A stretch of 64,000 nt of DNA from Thiomicrospira aerophila AL3 (GTDB taxonomy: Bacteria; Pseudomonadota; Gammaproteobacteria; Thiomicrospirales; Thiomicrospiraceae): NCBI RefSeq assembly GCF_000227665.2, contig NZ_CP007030.1, positions 1,240,001 to 1,304,000 on the forward strand, read 5' to 3'. The notes beneath the pieces are model-generated. The model was not told where the DNA came from. It searched no databases and saw only the letters and a list, made by a program, of their open reading frames with translations. Below are positions 1-7,525 of the stretch, in pieces. Each line of letters opens with the position of its first letter. Positions within the stretch are counted from its first letter, which is position 1. The position numbers were made by a program, and so were the translations under genes.

Positions 1-2
1 TG

Positions 3-1307
3 ATCTTACCGATTGTAGGTGAGGTGCCACAACGATATGAGAGTGCAACAACTTCAGGTGTTGGGGATGGCGTCACTGATGCGCTGACTGCTCGACGTTA
101 CTCGCGGTTCTATTATCAGGTGGGTACCGGGCTACCCCGCTCACAACCACCGGTTACAGCAACTGTGAGAATCAGAGCACAAGCGAATATTGGCCTAGGG
201 TACTCGTGTGGCAAATTTGATCCTGTAGCATCGTTAACCGATAGCTTTAATAATCTAGGTGATGAGTTGCGTGGTGCGCTTAATGTTGTGCAACAAAGCG
301 CGACAGCGGCTGTGCAGGCCGCCCCAATGCTACTTCTACAGCGTGTAAACCCTGGACTTTATCAATTAATGCAGCACCATATCGTAGGCTTTGAAGAGCA
401 ATTTAGAGTATCTGCATTAACGTGCCAAGAAATGGAGCGCCAAATTGCACAGGGAGGCAATCCATTTAAAAAGTGGGAAGAGTTCTCTGGCTTTACGATG
501 CTTAGAAACACGGGTACATCTAATGCCAAAAGAACAATGGATGATGTGCACGAGCGAGGATCTGAACACGGTGTTTATTTGCCTAACCCGGGTCGGGGCA
601 TTCAGCGTATGGGTGGCCGAAATCAGGATGCTATTGAAGTAAATAGTATTGGCTCGGTGACAGGGTATAACCTTGCAATAGGCCGAAATGACGTTACTTC
701 TGTTGCATCAGGCACAAGTGTTACCGACTCAAAGCTAACCCACTACTTTCCAACTCCTATTGATTTGCACAACTGGTTAGTTCGAGTCATTGGTGAACGA
801 ACCATTCACCTAGTGGATGGCACCAATCAAAACAATGTACCAGGTGTTGGGTTAATTGCTGTAGCACAGCAAGACAAAGGTGATTTTAATAACGCGTTAC
901 TTGATTTAGTTTCGACCCGCAGCGCCGCACAGCGTCAAGCTAAAGTTAGGGTTTTCAATAATAACTATGAAATATCTGGCATTACTCTAACCGCTGATCT
1001 TATTGAATTAGTTGGCAGCTCGCCTACTCGGGATCAGCTGATAGATGCCCTAACCTCACAATATTCTGTTACTCGTGAAATTGACAAGGCACTGGTGGCC
1101 CGTCGGATCTTAGTGACCTCATTAACTGAAGGTAACATTTACAAATCGCCGATGAAAGATGAAATTGAAGAAAGTGTTTCATTACTTGAACGCGAAATCG
1201 ATATGGCTATGCTGGAATTTAGGATTCAACGCGAAATGGTATCTGAACTGATTGATCGAATTTACCGCGAACCTCGTGCTTCCGGCTCTCCAGTAGATAA
1301 TCGATAG
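3..1307 (+). CDS. ICE conjugation protein, TIGR03755 / PFL_4711-like (5' partial)
   Basis: Probably a component of the mating-pair formation module of an integrative conjugative element. The sequence resembles the PFL_4711 (TIGR03755) family, recognised from memory of the family and from its position directly before a TraG-N gene. A GTG at 24 could start a 427-residue protein, but the frame stays open to the window edge and the residues before it (VGE) read naturally into the protein. The true start, and probably a signal peptide, therefore lie outside the window. The body is polar, with a central Ala/Gln-rich stretch (about residues 85-105) and a charged, helical C-terminus. The stop is 7 nt before the next gene, so the genes are probably co-transcribed. 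Confidence 0.7.
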   Translation: MLPIVGEVPQRYESATTSGVGDGVTDALTARRYSRFYYQVGTGLPRSQPPVTATVRIRAQANIGLGYSCGKFDPVASLTDSFNNLGDELRGALNVVQQSATAAVQAAPMLLLQRVNPGLYQLMQHHIVGFEEQFRVSALTCQEMERQIAQGGNPFKKWEEFSGFTMLRNTGTSNAKRTMDDVHERGSEHGVYLPNPGRGIQRMGGRNQDAIEVNSIGSVTGYNLAIGRNDVTSVASGTSVTDSKLTHYFPTPIDLHNWLVRVIGERTIHLVDGTNQNNVPGVGLIAVAQQDKGDFNNALLDLVSTRSAAQRQAKVRVFNNNYEISGITLTADLIELVGSSPTRDQLIDALTSQYSVTREIDKALVARRILVTSLTEGNIYKSPMKDEIEESVSLLEREIDMAMLEFRIQREMVSELIDRIYREPRASGSPVDNR

Positions 1308-1314
1308 GTGACAA

Positions 1315-1539
1315 ATGGATTACTTTATTGAATTGGCTGGAAACCCAAACGCTTACAAATATGCACTCCATGGTGGTGTCATTGCATATCTCTCAATTCG
1401 GTTTATGTTTGTAACAAACTCTACCTTTGGCCTTTTGGTTGAAGGAAAAACAAGCCTAGCGGAAGCAGCCAAAACTGTTGGATTGATGTTTATTTCCATC
1501 ATCCTATTAGTTTGGTTTTTGCTCTTCCAAGTTAACTAA
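1315..1539 (+). CDS. Small ICE-associated membrane protein
   Basis: A 74-residue protein with two hydrophobic stretches (about residues 18-36 and 52-72) joined by a short polar loop, so probably a two-helix inner-membrane protein. An AGGTGA Shine-Dalgarno lies just before the ATG. It sits between the TIGR03755-type gene and the TraG-N gene with gaps of 7 and 15 nt, the place where short membrane proteins are usual in this kind of conjugation cluster. I do not recognise a named family. A role in the transfer machinery is inferred from position only. Confidence 0.65.
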   Translation: MDYFIELAGNPNAYKYALHGGVIAYLSIRFMFVTNSTFGLLVEGKTSLAEAAKTVGLMFISIILLVWFLLFQVN

Positions 1540-1554
1540 TCTTGGGGTCAGTAT

Positions 1555-2724
1555 ATGTATAGCGATAGTATGGTTGAAATTGGAATGACTGCACTTGCAT
1601 GGAGTCATTACAATTATTACCTGGGTCTCATTGCATCAATCGGTGTATTGGCAATACCATTTTTTGTAATGATTTATAACAATCATCAAGAAACCCGCCG
1701 GTCTCAAAATGCGATGGCTGCTTCTCTTGCAGAGTCCAGAAGAACCTCAAGCGATGTGATTATGATGGTGGTGGTTGCCGCTTTATTTATTGTACCAATG
1801 CAAGCGACATCTATTAATCCAGGTCAGTGGACTCATCAACTTCAAATGAAACAAGCCGGTATTCAAGATGCTGACGACGAAGAGTTTGTTGTTGATACAA
1901 ATAGCTCAATTCCCGTACCACCCGCTTGGTATTTCATAACTCACATTTCAAAAGCTATTGTGAATGCTTACAAGGATATTGCCAGTCTGGATCAGTTAGA
2001 TGCAGATAATCTTAATTTGATGAGGGGCTTTGTTACAGCGAAAGTTGCTGATCATTTAAAAACAGAGCTTGAAGCATTTATAAATCATTGCTACATACCT
2101 GTTGGTGAAAAGGCTGCTAAAGGTGGATGGGTTTTCAATTCAGACACAAGTAGATCACATCTTGACCTATCATACATAGGTAATCAACACTACTTGCTTG
2201 GTAAAGGTTTATATCAATACTGCTCAGAATCAGATTGTATGTTTGATATGGCTCACACTGAACACAATATGCCGTATGAGTTTGCATCAAGAGTTACACC
2301 CAGATTTGACTTAATCCAAAATATCACTCTTCCTGATGGCAGCACTACTACGCAAACAATCCTCCCTAGTTGTTATGTATGGTGGGTCGGTCGTGGTGAT
2401 TCAGTTTACCCCGCCGGTGATTTAGGTTTTTCAGCAAGCAGAATACCTAGCGATCATATGGGGTTAAGAGATCAGCTTTTTGTGAACTCAGATTTTGGAC
2501 AAGGTGCCGTTGATAGAGTTAATGTTTTTAACGACTTAAGTTTATCTGCTAGGGATCGATTTAACGACTCACGATACAGGGATGCTGTTGTTCATCGTGC
2601 GCTCATAAATACTTATGAGGGTAGGCTAACCACACGAACTAGAGCTACAGATGCTGATAGATCTACAGTAGATAAGGCGCTTGATTTAGTTGGATTAACC
2701 GCTGCTGGAGGTCTGGCTTCTTGA
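1555..2724 (+). pseudogene. traG N-terminal-domain gene, 5' part, interrupted by IS256 element
   Basis: First 389 residues of a TraG-N-like mating-pair stabilisation protein (an inner-membrane component of F-type and ICE conjugation systems). Membrane helices appear at about residues 18-42 and 70-88, followed by a long, probably periplasmic domain with several Cys (near residues 180 and 220-228). A GGGG Shine-Dalgarno precedes the ATG. The frame ends at a TGA made partly from the first bases of the inserted element. If the element and one copy of the 8-bp duplication are removed, the frame joins perfectly to the fragment at 4040-4499 and gives one 539-residue protein, close to the usual size of the family's N-terminal region. 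The truncated product lacks the C-terminal membrane segments and is probably non-functional. Confidence 0.8.
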
Positions 2725-2752
2725 GCCTGTAAATTAAATTGTGTAAACGCTC
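2723..2752 (+). repeat. IS256-family left inverted repeat
   Basis: 30-bp terminal repeat that matches the reverse complement of 4010-4039 except in the central AT-rich part (AAATTAAATTG against AAATAATTCTG). The outer GAGCCTGTAAAT and the inner TGTAAACGCTC are identical. Confidence 0.93.
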
Positions 2753-2785
2753 ATAGTTTAAAATCCCCCAAAAAGGAAAAATACT

Positions 2786-4003
2786 ATGAGCCAATTCGAT
2801 CAAGAAAAACTTAAAGCCATGGCTGCTGAGCTGGCCAAAGACGTTAAAACCCAAGCCGACTTATCTCAACTTTCCGCCGCACTGCTCAAAATGACCGTAG
2901 AAGCGGCTCTCGGCGCTGAGATGGAAGCTCACCTAGGCTATGCCAAACATCAGCCATCCGAGGGTGCTAACAGTCGTAATGGCTATTCCACCAAAACCCT
3001 CAAGGGCGACCATGGTGAGGTTGATATTAGCGTACCGCGAGACCGCGAAAGCACCTTTGAGCCCGTTATGGTGAAAAAGGGTCAGACGCGCTTGACCAGC
3101 ATGGATGACCAAATTCTCGCCCTCTATGCCAAAGGCATGACCACCCGTGATATCGTCGCGACCTTTCAAGAGATGTATGGCGCGGAGGTTTCGCCCACAC
3201 TCATCTCAAAAGTCACCGAAGCGGTGATGGAAAAGGTCACCCTTTGGCGTTCCCGTCCGCTCGATGAGGTTTATCCGGTGCTCTATCTCGACGGCATTGT
3301 GATCAAAGTCCGTCAAGACAAGCAGATCGTCAGAAAAACCATGTACGTCGCACTCGGCATCAACCTCTCTGGTCAAAAAGAATGCTTAGGGCTATGGCTG
3401 TCAGAAACCGAATCTTCCAAGTTCTGGTTAAGCGTATTGAATGACATTCACGCCCGTGGCGTGAAAGACATTCTTATCGCCTCGGTCGACGGTTTAACCG
3501 GTTTTCCCGAAGCGATTAGTGCTGTGTACCCTAAAACCGATGTGCAACTGTGTATTGTTCACATGGTGCGCAATTCACTCAAATACGTCGGCTACAAAGA
3601 GCGCAAGGCGGTAGCCACTGACCTCAAGCAGATTTACCAATCCGTTACAGAGGAAGAGGCTCTATTGGCGCTGGAGCAGTTCGAGACGAAATGGGATGCC
3701 AAATTCCCCAGTATCAGCCGTTCCTGGCGCAATCATTGGGACAATATCGCCACGGTATTCCAATACTCGCAGGCGATTCGTAAGGTGATTTACACCACCA
3801 ATGCCATTGAATCCTTGAACTCAGTGATTCGCAAGGCGATTAAAAATCGCAAACTATTCAGTCATGACAATTCGGCCTTTAAAATCATCTTTCTGGCGAT
3901 TGAATCAGCCTCAAAGAAATGGACGATGCCAATTCGTGACTGGAATGCAGCAATGAACCAGTTTATGATTCTGCATGAAGAACGCTTGCAAGCATATGTT
4001 TAA
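2786..4003 (+). CDS. IS256-family (Mutator-type) transposase
   Basis: DDE transposase of 405 residues, the normal length for the IS256 family. It catalyses cut-and-paste or copy-out transposition of the surrounding element. The catalytic triad is visible as D169 (LYLDG), D235 (ASVDG) and E342 (NAIES). The C-x2-H signature of the family is present (QLCIVHMVRNS, C256 and H259). The start follows an AAAGGAAAAA Shine-Dalgarno. No frameshift or stop is seen, so it should be active. Its G+C content and codon use look richer than the flanking tra genes, as expected for an incoming element. Confidence 0.96.
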   Translation: MSQFDQEKLKAMAAELAKDVKTQADLSQLSAALLKMTVEAALGAEMEAHLGYAKHQPSEGANSRNGYSTKTLKGDHGEVDISVPRDRESTFEPVMVKKGQTRLTSMDDQILALYAKGMTTRDIVATFQEMYGAEVSPTLISKVTEAVMEKVTLWRSRPLDEVYPVLYLDGIVIKVRQDKQIVRKTMYVALGINLSGQKECLGLWLSETESSKFWLSVLNDIHARGVKDILIASVDGLTGFPEAISAVYPKTDVQLCIVHMVRNSLKYVGYKERKAVATDLKQIYQSVTEEEALLALEQFETKWDAKFPSISRSWRNHWDNIATVFQYSQAIRKVIYTTNAIESLNSVIRKAIKNRKLFSHDNSAFKIIFLAIESASKKWTMPIRDWNAAMNQFMILHEERLQAYV

Positions 4004-4009
4004 CCCAAC

Positions 4010-4039
4010 GAGCGTTTACACAGAATTATTTACAGGCTC
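4010..4039 (+). repeat. IS256-family right inverted repeat
   Basis: 30-bp right end of the insertion sequence, complementary to 2723-2752 and followed directly by the second copy of the 8-bp target duplication (4040-4047). Confidence 0.93.
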
Positions 4040-4499
4040 GGCTTCTTTAGGCTACATGTTCTCAAAAATTCTTTATATGGCATTACCACCATTTTTAGAA
4101 ATTACACATGCGCTTTTAAAGTTGGTCGTTATTTTTGGATCAATGATTGTGATCCTAATAGGCGGGATGAATATTTCTGTTGCACTCAAAACAACTGTCT
4201 ATGTGATGACTGTTTATTCTTTTGAGATACTGTGGCACATACTCGATACCATAAAAGCAAAGCTTATCCCTTACATTTATGGCGTCTCATCTATTTCTGA
4301 TGTACCCTCACCTGGTCTGTTGCCAGGAGCAGGAGGAAGCTTATTGGGTCATGCTATTTTTGAGATTGTTATGGTATTTTCTTATCTGGTAATACCGGGC
4401 GTGTTTGTTGCGTATTTGGCAGTGGCTGGTGCTAGAAGTGTTGCACAATTTGGTGAATCTAATGTTGCTGGTAAGACAGTTGCAGGAAAAAGAATTTAA
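4040..4499 (+). pseudogene. traG N-terminal-domain gene, 3' part, separated by IS256 element
   Basis: C-terminal 150 or so residues of the TraG-N-like protein, continuing in frame from the 5' fragment once the insertion is removed (the junction reads Ala-Ser-Leu-Gly-Tyr). It contains about four hydrophobic segments, including a long one near the start and two near the end, matching the membrane-embedded C-terminal part of the TraG N domain. An open frame extends upstream to an ATG inside the IS (3975), but that N-terminus is IS-derived. There is no promoter evidence for separate expression, and transcription could come only from read-through of the IS. Confidence 0.78.
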
Positions 4500-4527
4500 A
4501 TTAACCGGTATTTAGCCCGGTTAATTT
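4498..4527 (+). terminator. Probable terminator of the tra segment
   Basis: Perfect 11-bp inverted repeat (AAATTAACCGG and its complement) with an 8-nt loop, overlapping the stop codon of the TraG fragment. The A/T-rich outer part supplies a short U-rich tail. It marks the end of the conjugation operon visible here. The next 135 bases up to the minus-strand gene show nothing else I can name. Confidence 0.6.
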
Positions 4528-4663
4528 AAATGGCTTGATGTATTGGGGCATCTTGTTTTCGAGATCAAAATGACTTTTACAATGACTTAAGGAACGCACC
4601 TGTGTTTTTGAAACTGTCAGGATCGATGCTGGGGTGGCGATTGCAGAAAATGCGTCCAATTTA

Positions 4664-4936
4664 TTAATCTTGACGTTGGGAGTTTTCCCATTTCATGTAG
4701 TTATCGTAATTGTTATAGTCAGGTAATGCTGGAAAACTGTTCAACTCAAGCTCTTCGTTTTCAATATTGCGTTGGTAGCTTTTCGAGCTAGAACGACCTT
4801 CCCCTTGAAACATCACATATAAAATTGCGATCACTGAAAAAATGGCAAACAACAGGTAATCATAAAAGAACCAAATAGCTACCAGGCCCGCTATAAAAAT
4901 GGCCAGTATTTTGGTTAACAAGATTAGTATTTTCAT
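4664..4936 (-). CDS. Small membrane protein of unknown function
   Basis: I chose the ATG at 4936, giving 90 residues that begin with a strongly hydrophobic segment. The frame is open further upstream to 5020, but those 28 residues are polar and the extra start has no Shine-Dalgarno. Two adjacent membrane helices occupy about residues 2-45, followed by an acidic, Asn/Tyr-rich tail. I recognise no family. It is isolated on the minus strand between the tra segment and the first structured leader. Confidence 0.5.
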   Translation of the reverse strand: MKILILLTKILAIFIAGLVAIWFFYDYLLFAIFSVIAILYVMFQGEGRSSSKSYQRNIENEELELNSFPALPDYNNYDNYMKWENSQRQD

Positions 4937-5064
4937 GGTCACTTGCCTATTAGTCAGTTTGATGGAATAACTTCTACTTTGGGTCAATATTATAATAATC
5001 CTATTTAACTTATGCTTCAATTAAAACTAATCAATCTAACGTAACCTAGAGTAAAGGTGTCATT

Positions 5065-5093
5065 TCAAAGAGGATAGTTTTGTCTGGTATAAT
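5065..5093 (+). promoter_or_regulatory. Promoter for leader copy 1
   Basis: An extended -10 (TGGTATAAT, hexamer at 5088-5093) lies about 10 bases before the first base of the conserved leader. A -35 near 5065-5070 (TTCAAA-like) is weak, as is common with extended -10 promoters. This upstream sequence is unrelated to the promoters of leader copies 2 and 3, so the conserved block starts at about the predicted transcription start. Confidence 0.55.
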
Positions 5094-5103
5094 TTTAGGA
5101 AAT

Positions 5104-5267
5104 ATCCACGTTGTGGAGCTTAGGCTTGCATTGCAAGCACCCATCACCGGCCCTCGACTGCTTTAGCCGGTAACGATCCCTTGGATCGTGCAGTCACTGC
5201 TTACAATTCAATTTTAACCCCATGGGGATACATCATCCCTGTGGGGTTCGGTATATCCCCTTTTTTT
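5104..5267 (+). promoter_or_regulatory. Structured RNA leader, copy 1 of 3
   Basis: About 164 nt repeated almost identically at 19418 and 21382, each time between a promoter and the Shine-Dalgarno of an island gene. In order it can form CCAC/GTGG, GCTTGC/GCAAGC, ACCGGC/GCCGGT and CGATCC/GGATCG hairpins. The loop of the third (GACTGC) can pair with GCAGTC after the fourth, a pseudoknot. Near the 3' end GGGGATACA faces TATATCCCC (one mismatch in this copy) followed by seven T, like an intrinsic terminator. CCCCAT can pair with GTGGGG, interleaved with that stem. It may be the radC RNA motif or something similar, which I cannot confirm. A role as attenuator or riboswitch-like regulator is inference. 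Confidence 0.75.
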
Positions 5268-5284
5268 AAAAGAGGATATTGATC

Positions 5285-5713
5285 ATGAGACATTCATTAC
5301 AATCCAAATCAGAACGCTTGGTTCAACTATTAGTATGTGTAGTTGAGACAATAATTGAGTTTTTTGGTGCATTGCTCACCCAAAACTCAAAATCAGTCAG
5401 CTACAAAAACCAAAATCAATACAGTTTTTCACTCAAATCTGAAACTAAAAAACCATCAGGTGCTTTTATTATCAGCTTTGATGAAATCACGGATCAGCAA
5501 ATCGATTTCTTAAAATCGATAGGCATGATTCAGATACCCAAAACCAATAAATGGCGGCAATCGGAGGCTATGGCCAATACTGTTACCGTCAAAGGCGCTA
5601 ACAATGCAGATTTTAAGTTTAAAGTTGGTGTTGTTAAGCAGCTAGGTTATCGCTGGAATGGGGATGACAGGGTTTGGGTTTTAGGCTGGGCTGTCAGCCA
5701 AAAGTTGGCATAG
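5285..5713 (+). CDS. Hypothetical protein behind structured leader copy 1
   Basis: A 142-residue protein from the ATG at 5285, which has a good AGAGGA Shine-Dalgarno 8 nt upstream (a TTG at 5279 is less likely). The first 30 residues contain a hydrophobic patch (LLVCVVETIIEFFGALL) and the rest is basic and polar. The C-terminus (KQLGYRWNGDDRVWVLG) resembles a short Trp-rich motif seen in several DNA-processing proteins, but I cannot name the family. It is the only gene directly downstream of leader copy 1, so it is the likely regulatory target. Confidence 0.65.
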   Translation: MRHSLQSKSERLVQLLVCVVETIIEFFGALLTQNSKSVSYKNQNQYSFSLKSETKKPSGAFIISFDEITDQQIDFLKSIGMIQIPKTNKWRQSEAMANTVTVKGANNADFKFKVGVVKQLGYRWNGDDRVWVLGWAVSQKLA

Positions 5714-5762
5714 AGCCAAAATAGGAAACGGCACCTTTCGATGCCGCATTCATGGAGGTCTT

Positions 5763-5828
5763 ATGAGCAAAACAGCACTTTGCTTCATAATCCTTGCTTT
5801 ACTATTATACGCACCTGTTGCTTCATAA
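5763..5828 (+). CDS. Possible 21-residue hydrophobic peptide
   Basis: A short frame encoding MSKTALCFIILALLLYAPVAS, preceded by a near-ideal Shine-Dalgarno (GGAGG at 5754-5758, 4 nt before the ATG) and followed by a strong hairpin. The peptide is one membrane-spanning stretch after a Lys, like type I toxin peptides and other small membrane peptides. I see no antisense RNA gene. It could instead be a leader peptide. Expression is unproven. Confidence 0.4.
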   Translation: MSKTALCFIILALLLYAPVAS

Positions 5829-5856
5829 CAAGTAGCATGTGACATAGTGAGTAAGT

Positions 5857-5876
5857 GGTGGCCAGCAATGGCCACC
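5857..5876 (+). terminator. Probable terminator
   Basis: Perfect 8-bp stem GGTGGCCA/TGGCCACC closed by a GCAA tetraloop (GNRA type), followed by a pyrimidine-rich CTCCTTCTTCTC tract. It probably ends the transcript of the 5285 gene and the small peptide. Confidence 0.6.
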
Positions 5877-5918
5877 CTCCTTCTTCTCATAAACCTTTTT
5901 AAATGTTTGTTTTAAACA

Positions 5919-6054
5919 CCCTGTCTCAAAAACGCTTGTTTTTGAGACAGGGTTTCATATCTGCCACAACATCGGTGAAATCCATTGTTTACTATCTCAA
6001 AACACAATATCATAATCAAAGTATCAAAAATAAAATTATTAAAGAGTTTTGAGA
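5919..6054 (+). repeat. Inverted TCTCAAAA repeats, candidate recombinase site
   Basis: Four copies of a TCTCAAAA core lie in the 155 bases before the serine recombinase gene. Two form a perfect 15-bp hairpin (CCCTGTCTCAAAAAC at 5919-5933 and its complement at 5938-5952). Two more form a wider inverted pair (TCTCAAAAC at 5995-6003, GTTTTGAGA at 6046-6054). Paired inverted half-sites next to a resolvase gene are what a res or crossover site looks like. They could also be autoregulatory operators. Confidence 0.5.
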
Positions 6055-6073
6055 CTAGATTCGAGGTTCAAAT

Positions 6074-6646
6074 ATGAAAATTGGCTATGCGCGAGTTTCA
6101 ACACTACATCAAGATTTAAGTCTTCAATTGGATGCGCTCAACTTAGCCGGTTGCGAAATCATTTATCAAGAGACTGGATCAGGCTCTAAATCTGATCGAC
6201 CAGAATTAATGAATCTGCTCAAAGCAATCAGGCCTGGTGATGAATTAGTTGTTTGGAAACTAGATCGCCTTAGCCGGTCGCTAAAGGATTTGATAAACCT
6301 TATTAATGAACTTGAGTCAAAACAAGTTGGGTTTAGGTCTATCACAGATCATATTGACACAACCACCCCTGCCGGAAAACTGATGTTTCATATTTTCGGT
6401 GCGCTTGCTGAGTTTGAACGTAACATTATTAAAGAGCGCACAATGGCTGGATTAAAAGCAGCTAGATCAAGAGGCCGCCTTGGTGGTCGTAAAAAAAAAC
6501 TTACTAGGCTTCAGGTTGAAATGGCAAAGGCTTTGCTTGACAAGCCAAATAATAAGCTTAATGTTCAAGAAATTGCCAAACAGCTTAATGTATCAAGGGC
6601 AACTCTGTTTAGAGAGCTTTCATTGTTAAAATCGAATGGGGAATAA
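6074..6646 (+). CDS. Serine recombinase, resolvase/invertase family
   Basis: A 190-residue small serine recombinase of the Tn3 resolvase / DNA invertase type, which catalyses site-specific inversion or resolution. The N-terminal catalytic domain has the nucleophile S9 in YARVSTLHQD, the R/D region LDRLSRS (about residues 82-88), and the E-helix segment GALAEFERNIIKERT (about 115-130). A C-terminal helix-turn-helix (EIAKQLNVSRATLFREL, about 166-182) binds DNA. The length is normal. The inverted TCTCAAAA repeats just upstream are plausible binding sites. The stop is 2 nt from the next start, so the two genes are probably one operon. Confidence 0.93.
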   Translation: MKIGYARVSTLHQDLSLQLDALNLAGCEIIYQETGSGSKSDRPELMNLLKAIRPGDELVVWKLDRLSRSLKDLINLINELESKQVGFRSITDHIDTTTPAGKLMFHIFGALAEFERNIIKERTMAGLKAARSRGRLGGRKKKLTRLQVEMAKALLDKPNNKLNVQEIAKQLNVSRATLFRELSLLKSNGE

Positions 6647-6648
6647 TA

Positions 6649-7218
6649 TTGACCAAAGGTATTGGACAAATTTCAGAAGTTAAGGAGTGGAAACCTTTTC
6701 AATACAATGGTGAGGTATATCATTTGGATCACTTGGATGCGCACTTTGTAGAGTATAAGTTTGACTTAGATGATCCGCAGAGACATTACAAAGTAATAGT
6801 GACCTACAGTTTTCATTGTTTTGCAAAAGATTATGATCACTACACAGATGATGAGCGTCAAGGCCTGTTGTATCACGCCCCAAAGGAATCCAGACCATTT
6901 AATTTTGAAAGGTACAATTACTCGAAGAACATGCGTAAAATCATTGAAGAACTCCACCAGCGTGAGGATTGCATAATTGGTTATGCTGGATATGACAACT
7001 ATGCCGTTTTCACATACCAAACCAAGTCTGGTGAAAAGCATCAATACAAGATTGCATTCAATGTGTTTACGGAAAAGAAAAAGTTAAGGATGCACATAAG
7101 CAGTGCCTATCTTAATGACAATCTAGAAGACCCAAAAAAGATGAAGGTCAATTTTGAAGCAATTCTTAAAAATGTGAGATTAAACAAAAAACCGCCTAAA
7201 CCAAGGGGTTATAAATAA
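6649..7218 (+). CDS. Conserved ICE/plasmid-type hypothetical protein
   Basis: A 189-residue soluble protein rich in Tyr, His and Lys. It starts at a TTG 2 nt after the recombinase stop, with GGGGA as Shine-Dalgarno. The pattern (YHLDHL near residue 22, then YKVIVTYSFHCFAKD, later a YKIAFNVF...SAYL strand set) resembles small proteins on mobile elements often labelled 'stationary phase growth adaptation protein'. That name does not establish a function. Probably translated together with the recombinase. A terminator follows 3 nt after its stop. Confidence 0.65.
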   Translation: MTKGIGQISEVKEWKPFQYNGEVYHLDHLDAHFVEYKFDLDDPQRHYKVIVTYSFHCFAKDYDHYTDDERQGLLYHAPKESRPFNFERYNYSKNMRKIIEELHQREDCIIGYAGYDNYAVFTYQTKSGEKHQYKIAFNVFTEKKKLRMHISSAYLNDNLEDPKKMKVNFEAILKNVRLNKKPPKPRGYK

Positions 7219-7220
7219 CA

Positions 7221-7240
7221 AAACCCGCTTGGGCGGGTTT
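7221..7240 (+). terminator. Terminator after the recombinase operon
   Basis: AAACCCGC/GCGGGTTT, a perfect 8-bp stem with a 4-nt loop, its 3' arm ending in TTT followed by CGCTC. It is placed directly after the stop codon at 7218. Confidence 0.75.
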
Positions 7241-7242
7241 CG

Positions 7243-7261
7243 CTCAAAACTTAGTTTTGAG
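7243..7261 (+). repeat. CTCAAAAC inverted repeat
   Basis: CTCAAAAC, 3 nt, GTTTTGAG: a perfect palindrome with the same CTCAAAAC core as the repeats upstream of the recombinase gene. With those it brackets the recombinase operon (about 5919-7261), as sites for excision or resolution of that segment would. This reading is inference. Confidence 0.45.
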
Positions 7262-7496
7262 TATTCCGAACATCTTTACCGGCTATGCCAGACCAAATTT
7301 TGAAATTTGGTAATGGGATGTCGTACTTTTAATACGTCGGCTACATCTGCCACTTAATAATACCAAGAAAGTGATCGACACGCCAATAATTTTAACAACT
7401 TAATCAAACAAATATTGACTGCCTAAATTTTAAGCACTCATGTAAGAATGCACCGAAACTTAAGGCGCTAGGCGCTTGGTTCATTACTGAAAGCGA

Positions 7497-7525
7497 ATTT
7501 AATCCACAGAATTTGTGGATTAAAT
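7497..7525 (-). terminator. Hairpin at the end of the 7520-7951 gene
   Basis: Perfect 12-bp stem (ATTTAATCCACA and its complement) with a 5-nt loop overlapping the stop codon of the minus-strand gene. The U-tract on the minus strand is poor. The remaining intergenic DNA (7262-7496) shows no gene. Confidence 0.45.

Larger units (their letters stand above)
2723..4039 (+). mobile_element. IS256-family insertion sequence (1317 bp)
   Basis: A complete insertion sequence. Its ends are 30-bp imperfect inverted repeats beginning GAGCCTGTAAAT and ending with the complementary ATTTACAGGCTC. It is flanked by an exact 8-bp duplication GGCTTCTT (2715-2722 and 4040-4047), the size expected for IS256-family transposition. 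It carries one transposase gene, which fills it almost completely. The intact ends, intact transposase and identical target duplications point to a fairly recent insertion. It interrupts the TraG-N gene in the sense orientation. Confidence 0.95.

Noticed and set aside
3975-4047. Upstream extension of the frame 3975-4499 as a gene start
   Set aside because: The first 21-24 residues are encoded by the IS256 end and inverted repeat; the rest is the displaced 3' part of the TraG-N gene.
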